Numbered from the stretch's first letter, positions 30,491 to 42,211 are shown. The stretch is 64,000 bases of DNA from Aurantiochytrium sp. KH105 (GCA_003116975.1 BGKB01000262.1:1-64000), one strand, 5' to 3'. Notes: generated by a model from the letters alone, not told the origin. A program made the numbers and translations.

Positions 30491-31213
30491 TCTTGCCACA
30501 TGCCAGCCTTGCCTTGCGTCCGCAGAGACAGAGAACAAGCGGTGGCGGCGCGGCCTCGCCCGGGGCAGCGCAGCTCTCCGTCCCGGCTTCATTCCCTCCT
30601 CCCTTCCTCCGCCGGCGTCGCGCGCTTCCTCCTCGCGCTCGCAGGCGGGGCGGGCGATGGCCGCGGATGGTCACCGTGGCGCAGAGCTGACCGCGCCGCG
30701 CAAGCCTTTCTCCCCGCCTCCCATCCGGGGCCCGGCCTGCGGTGGGCCAGGCAAGCGAGGCGGACGCGCAGGCAGGCAGCCCGGCAGCCCGGCAGAGGCC
30801 GGAGAGGGGAGGCGAGGCGAGGCAGGCGCGCGGGGGGCGCGAGGAGGTGGGTCGTGGCACTCTTTGTCGCCGAGGACATGGCACAGCGAAGCCAACATGG
30901 CACGGCGTGGCTGTGTGCACAGATCGTTTGTATAAGTACCGCCATGGGGCAAGGCAGAATGTGGCGTATAGCATGGCTCGCCCGTGGCAGCGCGAGATAG
31001 CCTGGGGCCTTTCGAAGGCATCGCGATGGCTCGCGGTATAGGCTATGTATAGTAAGAACAACATTGCCTCGGGTAACTTGCAATCGCATGCAACTCAAAA
31101 AAGAAGAAAGAAAAAAGAAAAAGAAAGAAAAAGCCACGCCAGCTCCTCACGCGCAAGCAAATCTATAGCAGAAAGCGGCCGGCACCCAAGCAGACCGGCA
31201 AGCCTCACGCGCG

Positions 31214-32215
31214 ATGCTGCGTACGGCGCTGGGTCGCAGCGAGTGGGCACGCACCGCGGCAGAGCACGGCGCCCGCGTCGCAAGTCTGCTGGCCGAGGGC
31301 CGAGATGCGAAGGGCGGCCTGCGCGCAGACCACCCAATCTTCAACTTTTTGCGGTCCTACTACTTTGTCAAGAGCGCGGCGGACGTGCGCAAGAAGTTGA
31401 CACGCTGGAGCCCAGGCGCACTCGCTTGGCTGCGGCTTGACAACATTCCGGATGCCGAGAAGGATCAGACTCTTTCTGCCCTCCGTCTCGAGCGCGCTCC
31501 TCGAGACGAACCGCCACACGATGGCCGCTTGCAGGACTCCTCTTTATACTGCCGTGTCACCGTGACACAAAAGGACGCTGATGCCTTGCATTTCGTACAG
31601 GGCGTCTTGCAATCGACCACGACTAATGCGCCCGTGCTCAATTGTTTCGGCATGCACGAATGGGCCATGCTCTACCAAGAAGCCGACGAGAATGAACCTT
31701 TTGCGGCCCAGTTCCAGTCCTTGCCTCGTCGCGTCGCGCAGCAGGACATTAATGCGACCGTTCGTGCGCTCGAGGTCAACTGCACACATTTTGACGCCAT
31801 GCGATTCTTTGCCAGCTCCGCCAAGACTTACAGCCGCCATCACGACATTGGCCGGGAACAGAGTTTTGTGTCGGAGAATCCGGCTTGTCTGCACGCGCAG
31901 ATGGACCTTTTACGTCATGCTCTCAAACTAGGTGCGCTCATACCGGGCGCGATGCTAACCAACGCTCTCGAGCTTGCCCTCGAAGCGCGTGCTCTTGACG
32001 TCGCTGCAAGTCCTTATGACGCCACAGCCTTTGGTCTGGAACCAGTTGCGGTGGAGACTGAAGTTGGAAGGGCAGAGTACAAAACTCGCCAGCTTCGTCT
32101 AGCGCAACGCGCTCGTCCACTTCGCCGTGCAATGCTTGACTATACTCGCGCTGTCATCGACGCAAGAGTGGACCCATACGCCTCGAAAGAGGCCGCCTCG
32201 GGCGCTCATGCCTGA
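31214..32215 (+). CDS. bacterial-type protein of the family commonly annotated '3-methyladenine DNA glycosylase'
   Basis: A 333-residue single-exon protein. The ordered motifs DHPIFNFLRSYYF (~40-52), RWSPGALAWL (~64-73), CFGMHEWAMLY (~144-154), NCTHFDAMRFF (~189-199), ENPACLHAQMDLLRHALKLG (~221-240) and GLEPVAVET-GRAEYKTRQL (~276-296) match my recollection of an uncharacterised bacterial family (common in Actinobacteria) that databases label 3-methyladenine DNA glycosylase. That label is not supported here by any helix-hairpin-helix motif I can see, so the enzymatic function is open. No signal peptide. Its family distribution suggests acquisition from bacteria, but its base composition matches neighbouring genes. 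Confidence 0.65.
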   Translation: MLRTALGRSEWARTAAEHGARVASLLAEGRDAKGGLRADHPIFNFLRSYYFVKSAADVRKKLTRWSPGALAWLRLDNIPDAEKDQTLSALRLERAPRDEPPHDGRLQDSSLYCRVTVTQKDADALHFVQGVLQSTTTNAPVLNCFGMHEWAMLYQEADENEPFAAQFQSLPRRVAQQDINATVRALEVNCTHFDAMRFFASSAKTYSRHHDIGREQSFVSENPACLHAQMDLLRHALKLGALIPGAMLTNALELALEARALDVAASPYDATAFGLEPVAVETEVGRAEYKTRQLRLAQRARPLRRAMLDYTRAVIDARVDPYASKEAASGAHA

Positions 32216-34189
32216 TCGAAGCGTTCCGTCCCGCAATCTCTCTGGCTTTATTATAGATGTTCTCGGCGATTTTGGCGCCTTGAGGGCGACTCATTGCACG
32301 CTGGCGATTCGGCGAATTATTCTTGCGAACTTTTCTTGTGCAAGATGCAAAAACGTTTTCCCTCTGCACATACCTGATTCTTCCCTCGTTTCCATCTCGT
32401 CGGGCCACTTTCCTTCTCTGTCTGTGTGTGTCGAGCGCTTACGCCACTTCAAAAAAATTATGTGGCAAATTTAATCCCCCTTTTTCTGGAGATGGGGCGA
32501 GCCAGTGAAAGAGATTGGGCGAACTCACGATCCTGAAAGCTTTCTTTCGCAGGAAAAGAGGATGGATCGAGGGTTCACTTAGCACACATTCCTGAACGAG
32601 CCGAGAAGGCATTTGTAGCAACGAAGAATGGCTTGCCAGGCAGTATTAGTGCAGAATGAGAGGTTCGAGGCGATAGCCTTTCGAGCTGCAAGTGTGAACA
32701 TGTGTATTCTTTGTGAACTTTCTCACATGTGAGTGTGCACGCAAATCAATGGCACGTAGGCGTTGGTTGCAAGATGTAGATTGGAAAAACAAGAGCCTGT
32801 GCTGCATTTCCGAAGACTGCCCATCCACAACAGAATGACACGCTGTTTGAGCACACGCAACGCAGGAAAAAGCTCGGGTCGATAGGTCAAGACGGTAGTT
32901 TTACTGTCGATCTTCATGTTATGCAAGGTAGGCCTGCTGCGCGCAAGAACTCTTTGGTTTGTAAAAAAGATCATGTCTTCAGCTATTTGGATATTATTGA
33001 CAGAAAAGGAGAATTCGCACGATACTTGCACCGTAGCATGTACTGTCGAGATGATCTCTATCATGTGAATACAAGTCAGTGGAGATGGTCCTTTGAAAGT
33101 CGTTCCCAAGTTTGTACCTCAAATGTTTCCGCAGTAATAGGCTTCGAATGTCTCCTGTAAGTACTGGTTTGGTTAAAAGGAAAGAGAACTAGGCCTATAT
33201 TCATTTGTACATTCGAAAGATCATGTGCGGCTTCGGTATAAGGGTACGTGCATGATTCTTCGGGGAGGAGGAGGAGGAATCGGGATATTGAAAAACAAAT
33301 AAAAAACATGAGATCCACCTCGCGAAATTGCGCACAAAATTAGGCTGGTCTGTCTTCTGCAGAGTTCTCGCACTTGCATAGGTGAAGAACGCCTTTGCTC
33401 CTAAAGTACGCCGTTGGCACGGTTGTGAGCTATTTTTCTATTCGACCACAATAAAGAAGTGGACCTTCCCACAGACCTGATGTTAGGCGGGAAGTTGCTC
33501 TAGGAGAGACAAATTACCGATGACGAATATCGAAGGGGCACGACGCGAGAACAATGCACCAACCCGCGCCGTGGGTGTCAGACTACAAAAAGGCGACTCA
33601 TATCAACTTGTTGACCCTTTTCTAGTCTGTGGTCCATATATTCCCTGACAGTGGGAACGCGCGGAGCTAAGCACCCGTGCAACGCCGCGCCATTGGTCCG
33701 CGCCGAGCTTGGTCCGCGTCCGAAATAAAATTAGTACAATCATAGACCTAGTTAGTAAAGATGGACCAGTGTCGTGCCCTGGGACCTCTGAGCCAAAAGA
33801 CCGGGCGGCGACCAAAGTCGATGCCAGAAGCTGGCAGAATCGAAACCAACCCAACTACACCAGAACATTGAAGCTAACTCCGAACAGCAGCGTGAGAAAC
33901 TTTCAACCTATACCTTGCCGTTTCGTGCTCGCCACGAAGCGGAATTTTTCTTACATTCAGTTTAGTGAAATCAACTTCTTCCTTTCATCCTTCCTGATCT
34001 CTGAGGAATCAGGTGTTCGCAAGACTTTAATGTCATCGCTTGTTCGAGCTCGGCGAGGCCATTGAGCGTTCGCCACCGGCGCATACACGTCGAGCGAACT
34101 GGCGTTACGTATGCGAAAGCTGTACAAGTTGCAAACCACGCAAAAACAAAATTAAAAACCAAAAACCCAAAAGATCTGGACTGGAAATA
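32216..34189. other. AT-richer intergenic region, about 2 kb, no supported gene
   Basis: The spacer between the glycosylase-labelled gene and the ORC2 3' end has lower GC than the rest of the window. Only short frames, mostly without ATG, occur. An AGGCCTA motif lies at 33190-33196. I see no RNA gene or mobile element with recognisable ends. Confidence 0.5.
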
Positions 34190-34811
34190 TTACGCTTCGA
34201 GACCGTTGATCTTGTCAATCTCGCGCTTGATGACACTGGGATCGTGTGTAAGATAAAGAAGCTCTTTTCCGTCGGGAGAGAGACGAGTTCCAAGGATGCT
34301 GTGGTCTTTGAACTCGACGAGAAGATTGCGTAGAGATCTTTCTGTCGAGACGAACATTTGGTCGCGACAAAGATTGAGCAGTTCTGCGAATTCCATTCCA
34401 GGCAGTGAAGTGGAGCCCGCGGCGGCGGAGGACTCGGCAATTTCAAGTTGGGTGTCGGCCAAGACTTCGAGGACGGAAATGTGATTCGGAGTGAGACTGG
34501 AAAGTACAAAGGCAGCACCGCGCGATCCATGCACGTCTTGGCCACGCACGAGCGAGGGCGCGCCGATCCCCTCAAACAGATAGGACTCTCGCGTTGTGAC
34601 TTCACGCCAAACCCAACGGCAATTTTCGAGCTGCTTGGGATCCCAAAGCAGCTCCGCGGCAATGTGATCCACGGAGGCGACAAGATGGACCTGCGGACTT
34701 TGGGCCAGGAGGCTCAGTGCACGCTTCGGGCCGAGGCCGCGCAAGATGCTCCCGTCAATGTTGTGCTGTGCGGTTCGCAAGTAATAGTCAGTCTAAGTTC
34801 GGATTCCTCAG

Positions 34812-34843
<32 letters not shown>

Positions 34844-36187
34844 GGCTGGCTGGTTGGCTGGCTGTCTAGCTGTCAGGCTAGCCGGGCGGGTGGGCGAGCG
34901 AGCACGCGCAAGCAAGCTTGCAAAACTTACAACAAAAAGAAAGAGATTTCGCGTCCAGACAGGAGCGCTTGGATCGAGGTCAAACCCACGAACGGGCTGC
35001 TGCCTGCTAGCGATGGCGGAAGAATCATCCTCGTCACCGTCAATATGAATTTTGCGCCGACGAGCGACCTCCGTGGAAAGCTCGACGGCAAGCGCGCTCA
35101 TGGCTTCCAAAGAGCGAGAAGGTCGGAGACTCTCGGTCTCGCTGAGACCTATGTAGTGTTGAAGGAGGGTCGCGAGCGCCGCGCGGACATTGAGCGTGGC
35201 AGAAAATCCCGACATGACCATGATGCAAGACGCGGGACGTTTGCGCGCACGTTCATAGGCGCCAATCGCGGTAGCGTAGCCCTCAAGGACACGTTTCTTG
35301 GATCCAAAGCCGTGCACGAGGATGTTGAAGCCCTGTTCCATGAGAACATAGTCCCGGGGAAGGTGCCGAACGAGGGCGGTGACAGCGTCACGCACGGCCA
35401 CTTCTGTCTCTTGCGTGCGCGAGGACGTGTTTGCCTGGGCCGTTTTTGCAGACCTAGCTAGAGTTCTAGCAGAAACGCCTCCGGTGCGCGTAGGCTCTGG
35501 TGCTGCTGCTGCTCGTTGCCGCAGCATGGCGCGTGCCTCCTTTTCAGAAGGCAAGTCAAGCTGCGCAATGGACTTGATCTTCGCCTTGGTGTGAGCTGCA
35601 CGAAGCGAGGCGAGTGACTTTCTGCGTCGTTTTTGCATTTCTGCGTTTGTTTCCATGTCAAAGTAAGTCGACACGAGTCCTGACTTGACTGCGTTGGCGC
35701 GCTTGTGCTTTTGCGATCGTCTACGGCCCTTGCCATCGCCATCATCCTCCTCGTCTTTGTCTTCATTTTCGTCGTCATTATCGTCTTCCTCTACGCCTGG
35801 GGCGACGACGCCAATATCTTGATCGTCGTTGTTGTCGTCGTTGCCATCGTTTTCAAGGTGTGGCGCATTTTCGCCATCGACACTAGGCCATTTGCGACGT
35901 CGGGTAGCGTGGCCCGCCGATCCTGCTTCTCTGATAACGGCATCGTCATCGTCTTCCTCTTCCTCCTCATCCTCGTCGTCGTCGTCGCTGGAGAAGAAGG
36001 TGCTTCTGCGGCCGCTGTGCGCATCGTCGCGGCGACGCTTCTGGCCGAGAATGGAACGCGCGGGAGTGGGTTGAGGCGAGGGCTGCATGGGGGTTGCGAG
36101 GAGGGCGCCTCTTCGGGGGCCGGCAACGACCACTCTGCCTACGAGACCGTGGCGTCCGTCACGAGAGCGCTTCTTGGCGGACGGCAT
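34190..36187 (-). CDS. ORC2: origin recognition complex subunit 2, two exons (complement join 34190..34792, 34931..36187)
   Basis: The spliced product is about 619 residues. ORC2 signatures span the splice: exon 1 has FNILVHGFGSKKRVLEGYA (~300-318) and IMVMSGFSATLNVRAALATLL, and exon 2 has HNIDGSILRGLGPKRALSLL and VHLVASVDHIAAELLWDPK, the diagnostic C-terminal block, followed by a winged-helix-type tail. Exon 1 ends at 34931 before GTAAGT; exon 2 begins at 34792 after TTAG; the join is phase 0. The N-terminal ~220 residues are acidic and disordered with basic patches, as in other ORC2 proteins. The start is the ATG at 36187 (MPSAKKRSRDG). ORC2 is part of the complex that marks replication origins and loads MCM. 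Confidence 0.9.
34793..34930 (-). other. 138-bp spliceosomal intron of ORC2
   Basis: Donor GTAAGT (34925-34930) and acceptor TTAG (34793-34796) restore the conserved ORC2 reading frame. Most of the 3' half is CAGC/CCAG tetranucleotide repeat (about 34815-34865) instead of a clear polypyrimidine tract. Confidence 0.85.
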
Positions 36188-36483
36188 CTTTCTTTTGTTC
36201 GTTCGTTCGTTGGTCACGTTGCGTTGCGTTGCTTTGCTTTGCTGTGCTTTGCTGACGCACGACAAACCACGCCGAGAGGATGCGACGTGCCCTTCTCCTC
36301 CACCTACTCTCACTCCCTTCTTGCGCAAACGCGAAGCAAGCCCCGGACCAAGCGGATTGCCGTGGCGGCGCCGAGTTTGTATTCTATCCCTTGCAACCTA
36401 ACGACCAAGAAGAACTTTGCCAAAATTATTTTTTTATAGAAAGAATAAAAGAAGAAAAGAAACGTTGTAGGCTTCTACTACTA
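36188..36483. other. ORC2 upstream region up to TIR element B
   Basis: About 300 bp containing GTTC and TTGCT short repeats near 36197-36250. The TIR element inserted here, so the ORC2 promoter is bounded by a transposon about 300 bp from its start codon. Confidence 0.5.
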
Positions 36484-37650
36484 GGGTAAAACCTCCGATT
36501 TTCAACATCAATGTTAGAAAAATCATTTTTCGATCAAAAATCAACTTTTGGTTGTAGGAGTCGTGTAGAGCGTGCGAACGAGCATGGAGAGCTCGTAGTT
36601 TGATCAGTGAACGAACTCAGTCGATTGGTGTTGCTTGAGATCAATTATAGTTTTCAGATTTTTCCTCGCCACGGAGCCACCGACCTATGATTTCCACACG
36701 CAGATTTTGCGCAATGCTTCTGAGTCTGGTTTTAGTAACATACTTAGTTTTATATTTGTTTACTTTTACCGAAATTGGTCTAGTGTTACTTTTCTCTACG
36801 AGACACATTGTTACTATCTATTTCGCTTGTGGCGACGATTCCAGCTGACATAGGCCAGGATTAGCGATCTCAGGGAGTGATCGAATGAACTCTACGGTCA
36901 TGCGAAAAAGTTGTGCACGTTTGGCTTGCCAAGGAAGGTTTTTATCCCATTGTTTGATCTTGGTCAAGGAGCTCACCAAATGGCAACGTTTAGCTTGCCG
37001 CCTGTGTACCCAGAAAGAGCAGCGTTTGCAAAAAGTGCCGCTTTCACGAGATCCTCCTCTTCCATTGTATCCGGAACGCTCTCCGACGTTCCAGCTGGAA
37101 CTTCATCAGCGTTCTGAGGAGGGTTTGGTTCGCGTGATGAGCTCGCCTCTTCTGAGACATGTTCCTCTGAGCTTGCAGAGAGGGAACGTACAAGCTCCAG
37201 CAGCTCTTGCCGAGACCGCTGAATCGAAACACGTTTCCCTGCGAGTTGTAGGACCTCAATGAGTTTTGTTTTTGTAATCTTGTCGTCTCGCGCAAACTCG
37301 AACGAGAAATCCTTATTGGAGTAGGAAAGCGCGGACACCTGCTTCTTCAACGAATTGTTTGACCGTCTTCTGTTTCTTCGCCTTGATTGCAGCCTCACGG
37401 GACTTGTCTTGAGCCTCGATGCCTTTAAGTCGCTCGAGATCGTACATGTCCTTCGACCGCCAGGAATCCATTGATACACGTTTTCTCATACAAATGTATT
37501 GGCCGGCTTATTTGGCTTATTTTATGGCCTATTTAAAAATACCATTGATTTGCAACATGGTCTTAGTGAGTAGTAGTTAACTCCTATACGATTTCTCGGG
37601 CGCCGATTCTGTAGCAAATCGGTGTGATGTGCTAATCGGAGGTTTTACCC
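36484..37650 (-). mobile_element. TIR element, copy B (inverted relative to copy A)
   Basis: A 1167-bp unit with the same termini as copy A (36484-36501 and 37633-37650), flanked by TA (36482-36483 and 37651-37652; a longer TACTA match is also possible). Relative to copy A the ends differ at a handful of bases. The central ~330 bp appears identical, and differences cluster around 36740-36815. Two complete copies with clean TA flanks show independent insertion rather than one duplicated segment. Confidence 0.88.
36818..37471 (-). pseudogene. element-internal coding remnant in three collinear frames (copy B)
   Basis: This matches the copy A remnant: ATG at 37471 (MDSWRSKDM, one replacement from copy A), a +1-frame middle identical over its whole length to copy A, and a tail returning to the first frame and ending at 36818, with two replacements (Tyr to Ser, Ser to Arg). 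The shared frame pattern means it predates the split of the copies. Confidence 0.45.
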
Positions 37651-39111
37651 TACTACCTAGTAGGACAAGGCCTCCGCGAGTCAGAGCGATCGAATGATCG
37701 ACCAAATCGTGCAGCGCTTACTACGGACTCTCAAGGTATGAAAGGACAAAGCACAACTCGCAGGCCTATGCCAAACAGCGTGCTCAAAGCTAGCTGGATG
37801 GCTGGCGGGCGGCTAACCGGCCGGCCACAACACAGCAATGAATGAATCAATGGCGCAGTAGTGCCTACTTCTAGTACTTCCATAACCTATAGAACTTGAG
37901 TCGAGACGCCAGCGCAAATACCAGATACAGAAGCAAATGCGTTGTGCAAAAGAAGCGCCACTCCTCCCAGACCAGGTGAAATATTGGGCGAGCGGCGCGA
38001 GGGGGCTGCGTTCTTGCGAAGCCTCGAGATGTGGGAAGATTCTTGTGAGGGCTCCCGTGCGTTTCCGGCGTTCGACGCATGCGGCTGCGGGCGCCCGGGG
38101 GCCCAGCGCCTCGGGCCGGAAGCAGGGCGCAGGCTCGGCGGGCAGGAGGCGGTGATGTTTCACGTAGATGCACGCGGCGAGTGCGGGTAGCCTGAGCCGG
38201 GCGCAGCCTCCGGGCCGGCAGCGTGACTGGCCACGGCAGGTCCAGCGCGGCGTCACGCCAACGCAAGCAGGTTCGAGAAGGGGGCAGGTGCGCCGACGTC
38301 GGAGGCACTTGTTGGATCGTGTTCCGATGTGGGAGAATGTTTGTCTCGAGAGAAGGCTTCATGCAGCCCACTCCACTGGGAGTTTCTGGCTATTTCTTCT
38401 CCCGTAGGGGCCGTCACTCGGCATGTTAAAGATTCTCGTGGTCAGGCGCCCCAACGCTCGTTACGTCGTCTGGTCGTCTGGCCTCGCCCTGACCTGTCTA
38501 CTCGCAGCGTAGTCGGACGTCCGCGAGGCCGCAGATCTGGCTTTCTTTCGACTGTGCCTGGGCGGCCGGTCGCCGTCACCGCTGCTGCTGCTGCTTCTGC
38601 CACTGCTGTTCCTGCTGCTGTTGCTGCTGCTGCAGCTGCTACAGCTGCAGCTGCTTCTCCTCGCCCCGCCAAGGTTGCCTTATTACCTTCTCGACTCCCA
38701 CTGGCCGCCGCGCATCGAGCGCATGACTCGCTGCTCGTGAGCGCCGGCAGCCAAGGCCAGCGGCCTCTGACTGCAGGCGGCCGACCCTGCATGCAAAGCA
38801 GTACTGGGGGGAAGGGTGGGGCAGAGGGGAAGGGGACGAGAGGATCGCCAAGGAACTCGAGGCGACCGGCCAGCCAGGCAGGCAGGCAGCCAGCCCCCCC
38901 TGGCCACTGCCACCTGAATCAACGCTGGCTGGCTGTTCTGTCCTGTCCTGTCCTGTCCTGTCCTTATTGCTTCCTCTCGAGCGCCCCCCCCACGCACACT
39001 CGAACTCACGCGCCGACGCTGTCACACCACCTGCGGCTGCGCCTCGTCGCCGTCGATCCTCTGACATGAGCCTTCTCTGTGCCGCCGGCCTCCCGAGCCG
39101 CAGCGCTAGCT

Positions 39112-39144
<33 letters not shown>

Positions 39145-42100
39145 AGTGTACCGCTCGCGCTTGCGCCGCCCCATTTCTGCCTCCCTCCCTCCCTTTCTTT
39201 GTTTCCTTTCTTTCTCGCTCCCGTTTCTCCTCTCCGGTCATGAACTGCACGCGTTCGCGTTCCTCCGCCTGGTGCGGCAGCATGGGTCGCAGAGACAGGC
39301 AGGGCGGAGCAGGACAGGGCAGTGGTTTCTGTGAAGAACGCAGGTGCAAGCCCGCTGCGTTCTTGTCGCCGCGGCCCGCTGCTCCCGCGTCGCCCTGTAG
39401 GTCCCCGCCGCCTCTGTGTGTTTCTTCCGCGCAATTGTTGCCCTACACGCCGCTCGCCGCGCTTCGTCCGCAGCGCGCCGGCGGCGGGCGCGCTGCCCGT
39501 CGCAGTGAACCCCTGGTGAACTGCAGCGGCCAGCGGCCGGCGCGAGGCTCCGGGCGCAGGCAACGCGCGGCCAAGAAAACTTGCCGCCCGCCCCCCCCCG
39601 GGGCCTCCCCATCAAGGCACACCTCCTCTGGCGTCACACAGCAGGCGTAGGGCTAGTGGCGGTAGGTGGAGCGCTGTGGGGCGTCCCTCGAGGCAAGCAC
39701 GGGCTGCAAGGAGGGGCTCGCAACGGGCCGCGAGGGGACCACGAGCACCCAGCGCAGGCTGTTCTGCCCGCAAAACGGGCGGGCAACGGCCAGATAGGGA
39801 GAGGCGCGGACGGACGCAACGGCAAAGGCAGAAAGCCACTTGCCTGCTCGCTTGCTGGCTTGCTTGCTTTCTCCGGTTGCTAGTTCGCCTTGCAATGGGA
39901 CTCTGAGGCAGCACTGCAGCGAGGCAGCTCATGAGTCCTGCTCCAACTAGCTGCAACACTAAGGGAATATATGGTGCGTTCTTGCGATCAGACCGTCGAT
40001 TTGACAGATGTGGGTGACCGCAGAAGCCCCGCATCGATAAAGTTTTAAACTGCCCCCCCCCCCCCCTTGCCCCCCCCCTCCCTCTGAAGAAAATGCATAA
40101 ACAGCCAAAATAAATTGCCTCGCCGCGCCGTCGCCTCGCCGCGGCCAGTGACTATGATACGTATCTGATTGCCGCCGGCCAGACGCGAGGCGTCGGTCGC
40201 TCTGCCTCGCGCGCAGCATGCCACGAGCGGATAGACAGGCGCGTGGCGCGTCTCGAAGGCGCCTCGGAGTCTCCGGAGTTAATGAGGCCCGTAGGGGCGT
40301 GCGGCTTCAGGGCAGGCCTCCAATGCGCCGCATCAGACCCGCAGGTCGCTCCTCCCTCACGTACTTTCTGCATACTTTCTGGCTTTTTCTTCCTCGATCC
40401 TCACAAAGCTTCTAGGTTTTCTTCCCACACCTCGTGTCTAAACTCTCCGCACTGACCCGCACCAGCGTTTTTGCGCGTGTTGGTGCCCTGCGTTCTTGCT
40501 CCCAAATGCCTTGAGACACGAGGCGCGGCCCCCTGCTGCCAGACAGACTTTGCCTGCCCGCCTGCAACTTCTATCGGTTTGTCTGTCATCAAGGAAGAGA
40601 GGGAGGCAGAGGCGGAGCGCCGAGCAGCCAGCCGCGATGGCGCGACGGGCCGGCCCTCCCTCCCTCTCTGCCGCCAGCCGCCTTGCGCCGACCACCGATG
40701 GCTGCACCGTGCCTCGCACCCGTTGCGGCCGCTTCATCTCCCTCTCTCGCTCCCTCACAAGCCGCATGCGCTCTCTCCGCAGTCGCGGCGATCATCCGCC
40801 GCCCCAACCTCCCCCCCTCTCTTTTTATTCTTAGGATACCGCAGCGCAGCGACCCGCAGCTTCAGCAGCACCATGGCCTGGCAGCTGCGCGGGGGCGGCC
40901 GGCCCTGGGGCCGCAGAGAGCGCCGCAGAGAGCGCCGGCAGGGCCCGCCGCGTCGAAAGCCCGAGCCGCGCGCGAGAAGGGCGCCCACCGGCCTGGAGGC
41001 GAAGGAGGGATTTAGTGAGGGCGGCGGAGGGTAGGGGGAACGGGGTGCGGGGTGATAGGCGAGAAAGATCGTGTGGGGAAAGTGAGGATGGAAGGCGTGA
41101 GGCGTGGCAGCCCCCAACGCAGGGCAGGGCAGGGCAGGCGGCCGACTGCGGGAGGGAGGACGCGGGAGGACCGGCCATCCAGCTGTGGAGGGGCGGGGTG
41201 GAAGAAGGAAGAAAGTCGGGGAAGAAGGACGGAGAGAGGGGGAGAGAGAGCGAGAGAGAGGAAAGGGGCAGGCCGGAAGAGAGGGAGCTTTCGCGCGCCC
41301 CGGCGAGTGTCTCCTGCGTTCCTGCTTGCCAAGGCGAGCGCGGCGGCCTGACTGGCGGCCTGCTTGTGCTGGAGGGCCAGGGCTCAGGCTCGGAGGCAGA
41401 CGAGGAGGAGAAAGAAGAAGAAGGTGAAAGAAAGAAAAAAAGAAAGAAAGAAAGAAAAAAGAAAAAAAAGAAAGAATAAATGAATGAAAGAAAGGAGAGA
41501 AGGAGGGCAGGGCAGGGCAGCCCGAGGCAAGCGAGCGAGTAAGCAAACAAACCTGGAGCGCGACGAGCCGCGTGCCTCGCAACGAACGATCGACGCGGGA
41601 GCGAGGAGGAGAGGCAGCAAGGGCGCGCCGCGCCGCAAGACCCTACGCGGAGCAGCCCAGACCCGGCCCGCGCACGCGCCGCGCCGCGCCCCGCGCGCCC
41701 GCCCGCTCGCTCGGCCGCCGCGAACGGCGTCCGTCTCGTCTCGTCTCCTCTCGTCTCGTCTCGTCTCGTCTCATTCACTAGCTCATCCGAGGCAGACAGC
41801 AGGCAGAGGGAGGGAGAGGAGAGGCCTCGCCTCGCCTGGCCTCGCCCGCCGGGCAAGGCAGCAGGCCGGCCGGCAGGCAAGGGGCGCGGCAGGAGGCTGC
41901 CCCGGCAAGCCAGGCCGGGCGGCCCTGTCCGAGGACAGGGCGCGCGAGCCCGGTCGCGCCGACCGCGGCCGCTGCGCCTGCGTGCCTGTGTGTCTGCGCG
42001 CCTGGAGAGAGAGAGATTTTGGCTGATTGACAAGGGGGAAAAACACTTGGGTCGGCCCCCGGGGCAGCCGCGCGCGGACGGCCGGGCCGGGCCGGCGAGC

Positions 42101-42211
42101 GAGCGAGCGAGCGAGCGAGCACCTTGACGGTGCTACCTGCCTGTTGACCTGTCTGGCTGGCTCGTTTGGACTGCCCAATTGGAAAGAAAAAAGGCCTTCG
42201 CCGCCGTCACA
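37651..42211. other. 4.6-kb GC-rich low-complexity region upstream of AP2 paralogue 2
   Basis: No gene can be supported. It mixes CpG-rich unique sequence with arrays: a CTG-like run (38583-38655), CCTGT (38937-38963), CAGC (39106-39144), a poly-C tract (about 40051-40078), purine GAAA runs (about 41400-41475), GTCTC (41736-41772) and GAGC (42096-42120). Size and texture mirror the region upstream of AP2 paralogue 1. Confidence 0.6.
38937..39144. repeat. (CCTGT)n and (CAGC)n arrays
   Basis: About five CCTGT units at 38937-38963 and about nine CAGC/CCAG units at 39106-39144. Confidence 0.85.

Larger units (their letters stand above)
26791..31213. other. 4.4-kb GC-rich low-complexity region upstream of AP2 paralogue 1
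   Basis: No gene is supportable in this long spacer. It consists of CpG-rich unique sequence interspersed with arrays: CATC then CAGC (28247-28299), CGAA (29796-29830), GCAA (~30141-30166), CAGT/CTGT/TCTC (30400-30490), GGGAG-type purine runs (30030-30140) and a 22-bp tandem repeat (29086-29129). It could contain long 5' leaders, non-coding RNA or distal control DNA. The open frames have repeat-like Ser/Arg/Pro compositions. Confidence 0.6.

Noticed and set aside
26863-31137. Many 80-340 codon frames in the first GC-rich spacer
   Set aside because: Low-complexity composition, no start-context or domain support, and overlapping frames on both strands.
38329-42178. Frames up to 400 codons in the second GC-rich spacer
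   Set aside because: Ser/Pro/Arg/Ala-rich translation of repeats; nothing protein-like is conserved.
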